Assembly: GCA_037074765.1 (NCBI GenBank)
Contig: JBAMDO010000007.1
Span: 310,001 to 374,000, forward strand
Source: Mansonella perstans
Lineage: Eukaryota; Nematoda; Chromadorea; Rhabditida; Onchocercidae
Length of the DNA: 64,000 bases
Reading direction: 5' to 3'
This document shows positions 25,001 through 38,900 of the stretch, piece after piece. Below the pieces are notes generated by a model. The model saw only the letters and a list, made by a program, of their open reading frames with translations, made no database searches and was not told the origin of the DNA. Position 1 is the stretch's first letter; each line of letters opens with the position of its first letter. A program made the translations under genes and the position numbers.

Positions 25001-28000
25001 TGAGTTCCGCAAAAAAGAAATATGGATCAAAAGCAATAGAAAATGCTGTGAATTCAAAACTGGAAATCTTTTGCTTGAAAAATGTGTCCTAGGCACTAAT
25101 CTTTAATACATCGACATATCTCAAAGTTATTTCTATCATATTTTAATTTGATCGTTCATGAAAAGAATATCAGAAAATTGAAATTTTGGTAATAAAAATA
25201 AAAACCCTACTGATATATATACGGATACCTAAATCTAAAATAGCCAAAACTAAAATGAAAAAAATATGAAACATATTCAAAAAAAAAATACTATTGCTCA
25301 ATAAGTAGTGAATATTTCTGTAATTAGTAGGATCACCTAACTAACTACAACCAAGACAAGTATTTTTTTCAATAATTACGTGCACATAAAAAATTACAAA
25401 AACAGTTACAATAATAGTCGTCCCAATGAAAATTATGACAAGAAAAACAGAAACTGATTTTCAAAACGCAAAAAGTGGGAAGACTATACCGGAAACCATG
25501 GGAAATGAAGTCCAAGATCACAAGAATACTTTGCACATAAAATCTTGAAATGATATAATTGAAAGAAAAATAACCATTGATTTTCATCCAGTGCAGGAAG
25601 AAAGCAGAACCATGAACAGAATGCCATATCCATAGGGATCATATAGGCACGACAAGCAGATTGGAAAAGACGAATTTTGGCGATTATTTCGAATTCCTTT
25701 CGACGCTTTTCAAAATTTATGAAGCCTTCTGTATAAAAAGATAAAATATAAGATTCAGGAAATGCCATTCCATAAGGATCCATTCTTCAATCATGAATCT
25801 TAAAAATAAGCTTACCCTCAGTGAAATCTGGATTAGCTTGGTCAATCATGGAGAGGTCGGTAAGGAAAGTACCTAAATAGGGTACTGTTCCTTGGGATTC
25901 AGCTAGATTAACATCGCTTTTTGTTCTTCGACAATTCTGAATAAGCTGTGGTCGCCTTAACGGTGATTTCTTTGCTGTGCCTTCCTGAAAATGAAGCTGG
26001 CTAAAATTTATAGTGCGCAGGAAGTTTTGGAATTTCTGAAATCTAGGATACATTCACCAATTAATTTGAGAATATTAAAACACTGAGCAGAAAATAAGTG
26101 GAAAAATAAACAACACTTCTTCAAGAATTCGTCTAATGCGACGTTCTTCACCATCATCGTCTGCATCAAATATTGATGCTAATTCACGGAACTGAGCTAG
26201 TGACGCACTGAAAAATAACGGCTTTATCCATTTTTTTGCAGCACAGAACAAAGGAAAACTTATGATCAAGTATGAGAAGTTTAGGACCTAGGAACTTGTG
26301 CCCATGTAGATTTCAGCCTATGAACTGGTTCGGACTGAAGCGTCGATATAATTGCTTTTAATGACGAGAAATTTTTCAAAGCTCTTAACTCCTGAAAGAA
26401 AAATTCACTGTAAATGCATGTGACTTGCAGATCAAAATATTCCTTGTCTAGATTTGAAACACTGATTTTATATTCAGTGAACTGAGAAATCAATTCATGT
26501 TCAAATGACCCTCGCAACATCGATCCATTTTACGATTATTTTTGCTCGGAAATCAGGCCGACAATCTGGAAGAACTATACTTGTCATCGCTTTTTGAACC
26601 ACTGCATTGAACTGAAAGTGAGTTAGTTATTTTTGGTCATACTGTATAACTAAGAATATATAAACAGCTAAAAAGTTGGACTGTCAGAAATTAAAAAGTC
26701 CAGCCGAATAAGATATTCATGTAACGCTACCTCTAAGTTAGCAAGAATATTTTTGCGATGCTACTAACATGAGTAAGTGTAGTACAGGAACCTCTGATTT
26801 AGAATTTTGAAGAAATTAATGTTTCGAAACCAAAAATAACCACGATTATATCAAAAATTTTGAAAATCTTTGCGGAATTGTTTATTAACTAATCTACTGT
26901 TAAGCTTATTGAAAATCAAGGCATAAAATTGTTCAAATTGTTCAAAGAATTTCTTGGATAGACTAATGGAACCTGATCAATTGTTGCTTTCACGGTATAC
27001 ACAGTTTCTGACCCTTGCTTATTTCTTTTGTTCCACACACAACCTTGGCACTGCTGTGGTAACAATTCTTTGAACAATTCCTGTAAAAAACGACTGAATG
27101 AAAGAAACCACTACTTAGATCACGTGTTTTGTTCTTTCAGATCCATCCTTTTCATAATCGTTAAATAACTGAAAAAATATGACACGAATCATTTGCCCAT
27201 CCGGAAAACCAGGGTAGCATAAAAACCTTACAGCATCCCAAAAAGTGAGTTGCTCAGCAATCTGTACGCAATTCTCCCTTCCAATGTCGAACATATTAGC
27301 CCTCTGTACACAAGTATCAAGATCTGGAGCATCATAACCTGTGCTGAAGACATACTGCTCCATTGAAGGTATTTGAGCTGTAAGATGCGGGATTCAAAAA
27401 CTTATTGATACTAGATGAAAAACTCCAAAATGAAACGAAAATACAAAGCCCAAAATTCAGTATAATTCTTTTAGTATCAGAAAAGATTCTAAATAATTCA
27501 AAAAACCTGTATCCAGACCGCATGCATGAAAGAATGTAGTTTTATGACTTTGCTTACCCAGCTTTGCTCTATAATGCAAAAACTTAATGGAACGTGAAGG
27601 AAGAGATAAACTTAGTATTCGTGGATTCTAAACAACATGCGCATACCTAAATAACGTCCGTCCATAATCTGACGTTTATAAGTTTCCCGCAACTGTCGAG
27701 CTTTCGTCCTAACATCAGTGATTTTATGAATCCTCCCAAACTCGATTAGTCGCATCAAAGTAGCAAAGTCGGCACTAGGCTCATTGAAATCTTCAGGGTA
27801 CATTTCCAACCAACACATTATTACAGAACGTAGGGAGCTGAAATTCTTTTTTTTCATCAAATATACTTTAAGAATTAAAGCAATTCAATTCCAAACATTT
27901 TCGTACCCCATATTTTGCAGTTGTCAACCGACATAACGGTTATAAATAAAAGTTGTTGGCCATATCATTATCTACTAATAATAAAGAGAATAAAGGTAAC

Positions 28001-29048
28001 TCGCCGCCCTTAATTTTTCAAAGCTCAGAAAAGTGTTCCTTAAGCAAGTTCGTGTTTCAGATTTTTTTTTTTTTTTAAAAAAAAGACCATTGCAAAGTGA
28101 CAGTTTTCGCTTTGCCAATTACCAGCGAATTCATCTCAAGCGCTGCATAACGATGAAGTAAAAGTTCGAGTACATTTGAACATGTTGCAAAAGAACGATA
28201 AGTGGCGAAGAAAACATTAAAATGTCTTGAATCCATCAACATATCATCGCTTATAAGGCACTCCTACAAATCATAAACATTAAATGTATCAGAAAGAATA
28301 AATGAAACTTCAGCATGAGCAAAAAATCCTGATGTATCGGCTATTTCTTTGACAGTTCAAAGAGTTTAATAAAAATTATACAATCAATTTGCTCCTTAAC
28401 TCTTGGGAACCTCTGAATTATTACTGATAAGGTTTTCTTCAATTTTATACTTATCAATAACTTTTCAGTATATTTGGCTCTGAAGTGACAACAATCTAAC
28501 TTATGAGCTATTGATTTGGGATAAAATAATTTAAAAATGACTATAAAAATCAAAAAATATAATTTTCATTGCGTGAAGACAAATAGCTTCAAAAATTATC
28601 CTCCATCCTTGACCACAACAATAATAGTAGAGTAAAAATTTACAACTAATTTTTGTAACGTTCCAGCACGAATGACTCGTTCGCGAATAGTTTCCCAATG
28701 CAAATGATCGGGTGTATTATCTACAGAACAGCCATTCTTCTTTATATTTGGCGTGCGATCATCCTAAAAATATCTATTTGCAATACTGAAAACGAAGAAA
28801 TGTAATGAAGTCATGCGAACATCTTTTTACTTTTCATTAAAGTTAATCTGAATTCTAGGATCAAGAATTCTTCATTTTTATATCCATGCTAACAACTCAT
28901 TTTGGCTACTTTGAACGAATACTACAAAAATTAAAGAAAATACCGAAGATTCAATGTTCGGTGGTGATACATAGCGTACTTTACGTAGATATATCGCATA
29001 AATAGCATCCTCCAATTTCTCCTCTCCAAAATATTTCACAGCTGTCAT
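22008..29048 (-). CDS. rgl-1: RalGDS/RGL-type Ral guanine nucleotide exchange factor
   Basis: Seventeen exons join in perfect phase to 771 residues: 29048-28944, 28763-28644, 28263-28123, 27845-27647, 27377-27232, 27080-26973, 26611-26510, 26391-26288, 26207-26117, 25984-25816, 25728-25575, 24828-24745, 23703-23477, 23312-23191, 22930-22796, 22629-22521, 22207-22008. RasGEF-N lies at about 50-190 ([23 protein letters not shown]), the CDC25 catalytic domain at about 225-485 ([69 protein letters not shown]) and a RA domain at about 668-745 ([37 protein letters not shown]). Between them is a Ser-rich linker. Members load GTP on Ral downstream of Ras. The acceptor of the 27845 exon is the weakest join. 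Similar to nematode rgl-1 by domain order. Confidence 0.93.
24273..24298. repeat. Poly-A tract, 26 bases
   Basis: Homopolymer inside the RGL intron between the exons ending at 24745 and starting at 23703. Confidence 0.95.
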
Positions 29049-29195
29049 TTCATTCGCTTAAGATCCAATCAAATTGGCAATCAATAGAAGAAGAACGGAT
29101 AAATAAATTGTTATAAGTCAATAACTTTAGGAGGTAATATGAGAGAAACAAGGATATCTCCTTGTTGTTGAATATGTTGCATACCTTGCTAATGG

Positions 29196-29196
<1 letters not shown>

Positions 29197-29226
<30 letters not shown>
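29197..29226. repeat. Poly-T tract, 30 bases
   Basis: Uninterrupted homopolymer just upstream of the RGL start. Confidence 0.95.
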
Positions 29227-29227
<1 letters not shown>

Positions 29228-29862
29228 TATATAATCAGCTGATGTAATAATTAGGCATCTGAAATTAAATATTAATAAAATCTGAGCAAAAACGCAACTA
29301 CCTGAATAACGCAAATAATCATTGTGTATCAAAAAGCATTTACGCTATTTCCTTCTCTAATTCTTTCAACAATAATCAACAAAACGTTATATTTCGATTC
29401 TTTCACACATCTCAAAAATTTGGAATTTATGAGGAATACCGGAACTTGTCATCGAGAATGTGATCAGGAACTTTCCAATTGCTACGCATTGCCTACCATA
29501 ATAACCAAACAAGCCAGGATTCTTTCATTCATTATCCCCTGCAAATCTCGTCAACCCCATCTGTCCTCTCCTATTTCCCAACAATGTTTTGTTTCTCTAT
29601 ACCATCGCAATTACAATACATGATGAGGTCTACCACGGGTCTCGACGAGATTTTGTCTATTCTGTTTGTATCGCTTTAAACGCTATTTCCTATGTGGTTG
29701 CATCGAACTCTCAATGTTTGTTCAACTAGATTAAATTTTAAAACAGACTAGTAACTTATCATACTATCTCACATATCGGATATTCAGATACGACATATGA
29801 GGATGATCACATAGCATTACTTCAAGTCTATAAGCATATATTTCTGCGGTGCTCAATGATAC

Positions 29863-29978
29863 ATGATACGGTCATCAGTACTAATTCATTGGACTATCAA
29901 ATTGTTACGGTAAAGTCATCAATGATACGGTCATCAGTACTAACTCACTGCACTATCAAATTGTTATGATAAGCATAG
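29863..29978. repeat. Tandem duplication, 59-base unit, two copies
   Basis: ATGATACGGTCATCAGTACT begins at 29863 and again at 29922. The two copies differ at only a few positions over about 57 bases, so it is a recent local duplication in non-coding DNA. Confidence 0.85.
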
Positions 29979-31018
29979 AGTGAAGAAAATCGAAATTTTA
30001 ATCAGAAAGCATCTTCGATAAAGGTAATACAGGAAACAAAGATTCACATTCATATATCACGCACTATATGGTCTAGTGATAATCAAAATCATAGTAGTAT
30101 AGGAGGTTAAAGTAAATATATTAAAGATATTTGCTGAATATGGATGAAATATTTTTAATAATAGGAAAGTGAAACAAACAAATGATTCAGTAGACTCATT
30201 GAACAGTCTTGTTTAATTTTGAATTTTACTATCAATCAAAGATGGGCTCTATTAGAGATAGTGCTGAAGTTCTTTTCTCTTATATTGATGAAATTTCCCT
30301 GAACAACTATAACTGCTTCAATACTTATGTGGGACCTGTTGTTTTTTAATGTATTTATACATTATTAAATTGAGCAGAATAGGTCAGATTTTAGTTCCCA
30401 AAAAATAATTTACAGTACCAATCAATGCAATGCCTTATACTTTTCCATTCTATTCTGAATTGATTATGAGTAGCTTAACAGGAACATTTGTTAGCAATAT
30501 ATGCAAATGACAAATGCACTCTAAAATTTAAATTTTAATAATTTGAGTTTCAGACAACTAAATAATGATGATAATTATGGTGAAGGTTTACTTTATTCTT
30601 AGAACAAAATTTATAAAAAATCGAGCGTGATTTTCATGACCGTTAAAAAACTGGATAGCATTTTTTGAATCTCAATGGATCGATCCATAGGAGAAGATGT
30701 CGAAGGGCTCGCAAATTTCTTAGGCACTCCTGTAGAATGGTTCAAAAATTGAGTACTTTAAAGATCTCCAGTCAAATTTGCGCAAGCTGATGTTAATTTT
30801 ATAGAAGTCTTTTTTCGCATCTACCAATCTTTAGAGATCATGTTTTCATTTTCCAGAATTACCTCACATTTGAACGATTTCGATAGTTTAGAAAATTTCT
30901 CTCTAAAAATGAAAAAAATCAAACGAAAAAAAAAATTCGAGAAAAATTAACTGGTGGATAACTGTAATGTAATGTTATAGGAACTGAAAGCAATTGTTTT
31001 CTACTCTAACCGCTTTAA

Positions 31019-31335
31019 ATATTAAAACTGCTCCAAAGTATTATCAGCGAAATCATTCAAGCATGCGTTACACTACCGAATAATACCAGTGTTGTTCTTC
31101 ACGGGAAGATTTTAACTCAGATTGAACTCACGCATGGTATAAACATGCAGTATGCGAAGAATTATATCATCAAGTAATTCAGAAAAAAATACATTAAGAA
31201 AGGCTGCAATTACTTTCAATTTTTCGACAACTGTCACCAAATACACCATGAATTCCAAGAATTGAAGACTCAATTTTCCTCACGCCATCCGAAGAAGCAA
31301 TCGAAATTGAGCAATTGGGTCAATTAAATGCTTGA
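31019..31335 (+). pseudogene. Coding-like remnant, unidentified
   Basis: Two plus-strand frames look like protein but lack a start and good splice signals: 31019-31177 (52 codons, with LLQSIISEIIQACVTLP and VVLHGKILTQIELTHGI) and 31252-31335 (27 codons, RIEDSIFLTPSEEAIEIEQL then LNA and stop). Stops flank both. They could be exons of a missed gene or fragments of a decayed one. I cannot assign a family. Confidence 0.25.
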
Positions 31336-32539
31336 ACGACAGCTATCGCTAGGATGCACGCCTGGATCATTTGTCATAAATCCCGAGAGAACGTGCACTG
31401 TATCAATTTCTATTGCTATGAAGAATGATAATGCGAATAGCGGGAGCTTTAGATGTCCTAACTAACGATACTGCTCCTTTTTTTGCAAAAGACAATTTTC
31501 AGCAGCAATTTGTTTGATATTGCTAATATGGGAATGGCGGTGACTGCATGAATACCGAGAATCCACCGTACGGGCATCGGGGCTATTACGAGTCATTTTA
31601 TCATAAAATGAACTGAAGTAAAATTAAGTTGTAATGTGAATTAGTTATACTTCGAAAACAACGAAACCCAAAAAAATCTCTTCCTCCAGTGAGTTCCGTC
31701 CCGGGAAAACCAAGCAAACAATGAGCCAATCGTCCCGGGCATACATAACACTTGAAATTGAAAATTGAACTATTAACAAATGATGGCAACAACTGCAGCC
31801 AGCAGCCAGAATAACATAATCTAAACATTATGTATATATGTGCCCGAGTTGCTCATCAGCAATAAATTAATAAACAAAACTGGCAAATGCTTTCGTTTGT
31901 CTGTTTTTTACCATTTAATTTCGTGATAATTCCAATAAATCATTTCTTCACAGACAAGTGTGAGAGTAAAACACAGTATCCTTTTACACTGTTTGGAAGT
32001 CTTACCACAATGTATATAAATGATATGGCTCCGAATTTTTCCAAACACATCCCTCTAAAAGTTCTTCAAATTTTTGCAAGACAAACAGTATGTTGTGATT
32101 TAAAATCCTGCTCAATCTGATTTCCAGATCATTTTGTAGATCTAGAAGAATTCACTGAACAAATTTGGCTTGCTACCTACAATAAGGAACCGCGATATCG
32201 TCAGAACTACTCCCGACTACCCCATCGCAAGTCCGCATCAGTCCTTCATAAGTATACTTTTTATAAAAATGACACAGATTCATTCTGATAATGCTTCCCG
32301 AGATTTACTTGAAATTGGCATAACAAGTATCTTTTCCCATTATTTTTTCAATTACAAATCACTTATTTTTTTTTCAGACTATTATTTGCTAAGTTTCTAT
32401 CAGTCCTTCATAGCTTTCCGTGAAAACAGACCTAATAATAATAAAATCTGATCTTATCGATTTAAGTAAGATCTCTAAACCAATAATAACAATTTACTAT
32501 TGCAAAGTCAAATAACAACAAAAAACGAAGATATTTTTA

Positions 32540-33593
32540 TCAGAACTTATCAAAAGATTTCTTAGCTCCCGACGCCTTCAATACTTTCAACACATTGTAC
32601 CGCACGGTCTTCGACAATGGACGACACTCACCAACTGTTACTATATCTCCCACTGCAATATCCCTGAAAAAGCGGCTCTTGAAAAAATAACTACAAATTC
32701 ATTGCAAGGTTGATGAGCAAGTATGGACAAGTGAATTTCAAGCAACCAGATAAAAAATGCAAAGTTCTTAGATGATAATATAAGGCTGGCATAGAACAGA
32801 CATGTTGCTAACTGAATCCGAAATAAATAAAGTAAGTGAATACTGGGCTTTACACTGTTTTGCTGTAAATTAATCAATCGAAGAAAAGAAAAAAGGAAAA
32901 CCGAAGGAATTAACGCCTTTATGATTCGAAAAATTTGTGAATAACAAAAAAACCATAAGTCGTTAACCTGAAAGCGGGTGAGCAATGAACAGACATATTA
33001 CGATGACGTTTCTCATATCGACGATATTTTTTGATGAAATGCAAATAATCTCGTCGAATTACTATTGTCCTTTGCATCTTCATTTTCACAACAACACCAG
33101 TTAGTATGCGTCCACGAATCGAAACATTCCCAGTGAACGGACATTTTTTGTCAATATATGTACCGGTTATAGCCTGTAATTGAAACCAACACTAGAGAAA
33201 ATATTTCAGTGTCTCTAATAAAATCAGATATGGATAATAACGGTCCCAAACAGAAGCTTCTAATGAACTTTAAATTTACGCAGCAAACCTTTGAATTCAA
33301 GGCAAAGTTTACTGATGTGAAAACTGGTATGATATGAAAAGTGTCCACAGTTTCTATCCTAAGCGCTATAAACATGAACAGACTCGAAAATACTGATAAG
33401 TTAGAAGTGAGTAAAGTAAGCACATATCAGAATGAAACACTCTCACCTCACGCGGTGTTTTGAACCCCAACCCAACATTTCGAACATAACGTATATCCTT
33501 CTTGGCTTTCTTACCGATTCCCAAAGTTCGCAGTTTGTTGTTCAAAAAAACAGTCGGCTGTTTCTGGAACGCTCTTTCTGTTTGCTCCGCCAT
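32540..33593 (-). CDS. rps-11: 40S ribosomal protein S11 (uS17)
   Basis: Three exons, 33593-33447, 33173-32968 and 32663-32540, encode 158 residues, exactly the usual length. The protein starts [16 protein letters not shown], keeps [65 protein letters not shown] and [20 protein letters not shown], and ends SFDKF. It is a small-subunit core protein binding 18S rRNA through an OB fold. Both splices fall in phase with strong donors (GAG|GTGAGA, AG|GTTAAC). Expression is expected to be high and constitutive. Confidence 0.97.
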
Positions 33594-35967
33594 CTTTTAT
33601 GCTGCAATCTTCCAATTTATCCGTAAAATTCAAGAAACTGAAGATTCTTCTATTTTAACGAAAAATTCTGCAGAAAAAGGTCAGACATATCTAAACAGAC
33701 TGCAAGAAATGATTTTACACAACGCTTTCGGAATCAATGCCAAATGAAAAAACGTAAGATGTAAGTCAAATAGGCACACATTACAGCTTTTTCAATCTGT
33801 CTTCAAAGTTTTCCTTTTTTATTAAATCTGTTAAATCTATTAAATTCTTGTTAAAAAAAAAAAAAAAAAATCTTTATTAAATTCAACTAATATTTATTAA
33901 ATCTGAAAAGTAGGCTAAAGAACTGTTAGTATTACTGAACCACAAGATGAAGATGAATGCCACCTATAACTAAGTATTCCATAGATTTCTCAATGATGAT
34001 TGTCAAGTTTCGTTAAAAACTCTATCGAAGATGCTTGGATTACTATATATCATAGAGACTATGCACATTGATTCTTCCTCTTGAAGTGAATAAAAATCAA
34101 GATATGACAAAGTAATGTCAGTATCAAAGTATTGTTTTTGCATTAAATTAAGGTTTTTTTTTTCATAAAATATATTTCAGAATTTAATTCATTGATTGCA
34201 GGTTGCACATATATCATCAAAGTTTGACAATTGAGAGATGAGTGGACTATCTTATGATAAATCAAACATACAATCTATTCAACACATCATTTTATAACAC
34301 AACAAACCCTCTATCACCACCCAACCGAATATGCCAAAGTAAACCCCTAACACATCCCATATAATTGCTTCAGTTCACCAGAACCTAAAACAAGCTGCTA
34401 TTCCTAACGATGCCGTCGCGGTCTCGTTAAATCTGTGTTTTGGGATATTTCCTGCCCCAGTTTCATGCAACTGCCAAATCTATGTGTAAAGCGAAAACTA
34501 TGTAGATAACTCCTGGTAACTCCTGTAGGTAACTCCTGATGAAGTGGTTTTTATCGATTTAAATTTTTTAATTACATTATTAGGGACAAACAAAATCATA
34601 TCATATACACATATGTATATCATTGTAGAAAAATTCATTCTTCATGCGCTTTGAAAGACTGTTCTCGAATTTGGCCAAAAAAAAAGCATTAAAGAAGAAA
34701 TACCTGAAATTGTCTTTGCAAAAAAAAAAAAAGGATGAAGCAGAAGGGAATGTGCTATTTGAAAACTTTGAAATACATTGAAGTATGATTGATTAAGATG
34801 AAAACAAAAATTGATGAAGATTAAACTAACCCATACAGTAAAGTACAGAAATAAAGCAAATGAGCGGAAAAAGAAGAGCCAAGAATTGCGATGGAAATAC
34901 CATTTTGATAATAAAATTCTGAGGTATGAAAGGCTAAACATATTAAAGTAATAATATATGAATATCAGAACGGAAAGCTTTCAAAATATTCGAAGTGTAA
35001 TTGCGATTTGTTGTATTTTTTGAGTAAAATCATCTCATTTTGTATCAAACAATTTATGGCATAATGATAAACAAACTAATTTTAAGTAAACAACACTACG
35101 AGCATAATAACTAGTGCTAATTTTATAATTGACAATCACCAGCAAACTTTACATAACACTAACCACAATATAGATCCAAATGAGAAGGTATGGGAAAATT
35201 ATAGCAGAAAGAGCTAGCAAAAAATATCCAGCACAAAGATCTGCAGCAATCATGGACGTATAATCATATGCTAAAAATAATTTCAAACTTCTGCAAATAC
35301 CAAATTAACTTTTACTTCGGAGAAACAATAAAATCCTTAGTTCATCCAAATTGCAAGCATACAAACGCAAATAATGCAAAAAGTTAATTCAATCTGCTTT
35401 TCTCAATCTTTTAAATAATTATTTGCAATCCCTCTTAAAGATTTTTTTTTTTTTTAAAGTTCATCTCAAAAAATCAAATAGGACAATAAAAAATGGAACT
35501 AATAACCATTGTATGTGATAAGTAAATTGAGATCAATTTTATTATAACCAAAACTTCACTGAAAAACTGAAAAAATTACTTCTATCCTGGAAAATCAACA
35601 AAAAATTTATTGTAGCAATTTTCACAATAATTCAAAAAATATGGAGGAATTGAAGACTGTAATTATTAGAGGTCACAAAATTTCCGCTCGGAATGTTTAA
35701 TGTGCTTGCACCACTAAAAATTTAATCCTGCTTTTAAAGATGCTAGGATGATTGTGTCTTGTGTTTTTTTTTTTTTGTTTTTTGTCTTTTTTCGCGTAAC
35801 AGTAACTGCAGTATGAAAAGCAGAAATTTTTCACTTAAAACATTTGGAAATAAATCACAGTCGGTAAACAAATTTTAAAAAATTGACATATATCTTGAAC
35901 TTACTACTGCATATAATATATATATATGTATGCGTATTATTATACATGAAATATGTGGCACATACGT
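33594..35967. other. Intergenic, 2.4 kb
   Basis: Lies between the RPS11 start and the RPAP2 3' end. AT-rich with short homopolymer runs; frames such as 34642-34941 (minus) are hydrophobic low-complexity translations of A/T-rich DNA. I see no supported gene. Confidence 0.55.
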
Positions 35968-38900
35968 TCAATCCAATTTATTTATAACAGAAGAAAGGAT
36001 TTCAAAATAGCACTCCGCATCACATCCTATCCGTTTCAAGTATTGCATGAATTTAGGTGACCTTGCCGTGACAGTGCCACCAGATGAGTAGAAATCCATC
36101 AAAGATGTATCACAATAAGCCAGCCTAAAATTTGCTACTGCTTGAATTAAGATTCCAAGAGAAGAATGAATATATTATTAAACTATTACTAAAATTACTA
36201 AAATACATCAAAAATGAACGAAATCATTAACAGCGAACGAAATTATTAATAATATTTCTCATAAAATTATTCATCAAGATTTCTGAACATAATGTTATAT
36301 GTAATTCTAATAAAATAAAAGAAGCCATTCATCCAAAAGTATATTACTGATTTAAGGATGAGAAAACTTACAGTTGGAAAATAACGGCAACCGCAAGGTC
36401 ACATGTCTTCCTTTCAAGAACAACATTTTCTGCTGAAAGTCGAAATGTGGAAATAATCTTCAGAGCCTGTTGACCACATCCATTTATATTTAACATTCCC
36501 TCCAAAATTCGCCAGCTGTAAATATAAATACAAGCAGCGTAGGAAAATTGATAAAACTATACATTTTTTTTTGCATCAAATGTCTTCAATTTTGAGATTT
36601 TTAGAGCAAAAATTTCCCAATATGTAACAGAAAAATTAGAAATTTGACTCCTATTTGCCCAATAGTATCAAAATTTGAATAAAATGGTGGTGGATCACCG
36701 AAGTGGTTCTTTGTACAAGCAAGAACGGACCAGACCCGAAAATACAACCAGAAAAAGCATTCATTGTTTTCACTGTTGATGACGATGATAAAGAAATCAG
36801 CGAAGAGAAAAGGTAAAAATATTGTCACATATATGACAGCTTTTTGGAAACGATTCCTTTCATGTTTTACAAATTAAACTTCGTTGTAGCACCCTTAGGG
36901 AACTTTTTTGAGATTAATCACAACATTCTGCTCCTTTTTTAGAGCAATCAGTAAAGCAATCACCTGTATAATACCTAAGAAAAGAGAAAAATAATGTGGA
37001 TATGAGCTTACCTTGGCTTTAGTAATTCAGCTAGTACCGAAATCCGCTGTTTTGCTTGATCAACATTATCAATTGGGGGAAGAAACAAATCTCCCTCAAT
37101 CTCTTTGTTAATTGGTTGATCACCTGCATAAAAATGGGCAATGATGGACCTTGCTCCGGCAACTATCCCATCTTCATTATCTCGTAAATTCATTCTGCGG
37201 TGATATTGCAAGTAACAGATCGTTTCTGGACCACACCATTCCCTCAAAAAGTGAAAAAATGCAATCTAATTACTTTTACTTTAATCCAAAGTAAAAAGCA
37301 AGTGACCAAAAAATTCACATAGACTGAAAATTGAACTTATTTAGATAATATCAAAATTTAAGTAAGAGGGAAAGTATACTTACGACAGTGTTCTCCGAAA
37401 GTCATCACAGAAGTCCCTCGTAATTTTATTATTAAGCTGTAAACTTAATGGTTTGGCTTCAATTATTTCTGGGGGCCGTCTGAGTTTATTCTGATGATAT
37501 TTGTTCCGTATGCCAGCCAACTTTTCACTTTCAGAAAGTTGCTTATTCTCTTTTTTCTCCTGAAGTTTAGAAGGATAATGCGTACGCCAAACGAACAATA
37601 TAAATCAAAGAATTAGATCTTCTTTACCTTTAAAATATTCTAACTCCAAAAAATTTGACGAACTATTTTTACCTCCATTTTCGTGACGATTTTATCTGTA
37701 AATCTTTTAACTGTGGGTACAACTGTAAATTCTTTACTGCTAGAAACTGCAGGTCCCATTGTCAGATAAGACCGACAGAGACTATAAAACTCCTCATCAA
37801 CATTTTTTTCTTCATCCGTATTGGCTTCATCATTATTATCCTCCCCATCAGATTCTGCGGTGTCACCAATCTGAATAAAAAACCAACAAAATCATAATTC
37901 AGCGACAAATGAGTAAGAAATCGGAATGACAGACACAAAGGCAGCATTTTTACCTCCATTTAACTGCAATCTTTAAGCTTTTTTTCTCGACTAATAATTA
38001 ACAATATTGATTGTTTGCAAAGATTATGAAGATCATAAAATCTGAGGTGTTAACTACCTTCAAATCTATGCAGCTGTGCACATACCAGAGTAAATGAACA
38101 CTTTTGCATTTAAGTGAAGAAAAACATGCTTAAAGTGTAGGGGAAGCCAATAGTATTCATGACTGTATTAATAACAACTAAGAATCAAATAACAACTAAC
38201 TACAAGCGACCTCCCACCAAGGAAATAAAGTCAAGTCCTTACTTTCAAAATTTCAAGTGATGTTATCAGCGCTTGATCGTCAATGAATTCAAACTGACAA
38301 GTGTTCTGCTGCTGTTGTCTGATGTTTCCAGCATTCAGATCAAATAATTTTACTGACAAAAAAATATGCTTTATGGTCACAGCATTGTTTGAGTCATTTT
38401 TCTATCAGCTAATTATATTTCCGATCAAAATCTCCGATTACTGCAGTCCTTATAAGAATTTATTAAAATCAATGCAAGCGGTTGTTTATAGAGTAATAAT
38501 AATTAAGTTTTTTTGAATGAATTTGATAAAACACTAGTCATGAAATATAATTCAAAATCAATTCATCTGAAGTAAGGAATTCTCAATTTAGAAAAAAATT
38601 AAATCATACTAAATCATGCGCACACAAATGCCTAAAATCACCTCGTTTATCGCCTCTTATCCATAATGGTTCCACTTCTAGCTGTGCCCTTATTGCAGCA
38701 GAACGTAAAAAACAATCTTGGCAACAAAATTTATCAATTTCAGCGGATCTTTCGAACACCTGCAGGAAAAATTCGATGTGAGATTTAAAAAATCCACTAA
38801 GATTTGTAATTTTTTCAACTATGTTATCATTGATACATATATTTCCTCTGTTATCAATAAAAGTGTCTTTATTTAGCTTCTACGACTTTATATCTATTTC

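Larger units (their letters stand above)
29049..32539. other. Gene-poor region, 3.5 kb
   Basis: No full gene model. It holds a 30-T run, a 59-base tandem duplication and some coding-like remnants at 31019-31335, listed separately. Plus frame 29324-29623 and minus frame 31601-31828 have no splice context and unlikely composition; the latter coincides with two CGTCCCGGG direct copies (31698 and 31732 areas). Confidence 0.5.

Noticed and set aside
25369..25574. Long minus frame downstream of the RGL exon 25728-25575 rich in Phe, Cys and Tyr
   Set aside because: Intron read-through; the splice at 25575 to 24828 gives the conserved [14 protein letters not shown] segment.
29324..29679. Two overlapping plus frames of 66-99 codons
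   Set aside because: No splice context or start context, composition unlike neighbouring exons, and no recognisable motif.
31601..31828. Minus frame with CPGRLAHCLLGFPGTELTGG
   Set aside because: Caused by a short GC-rich patch with duplicated CCCGGG sites; no acceptor, donor or homology recognised.
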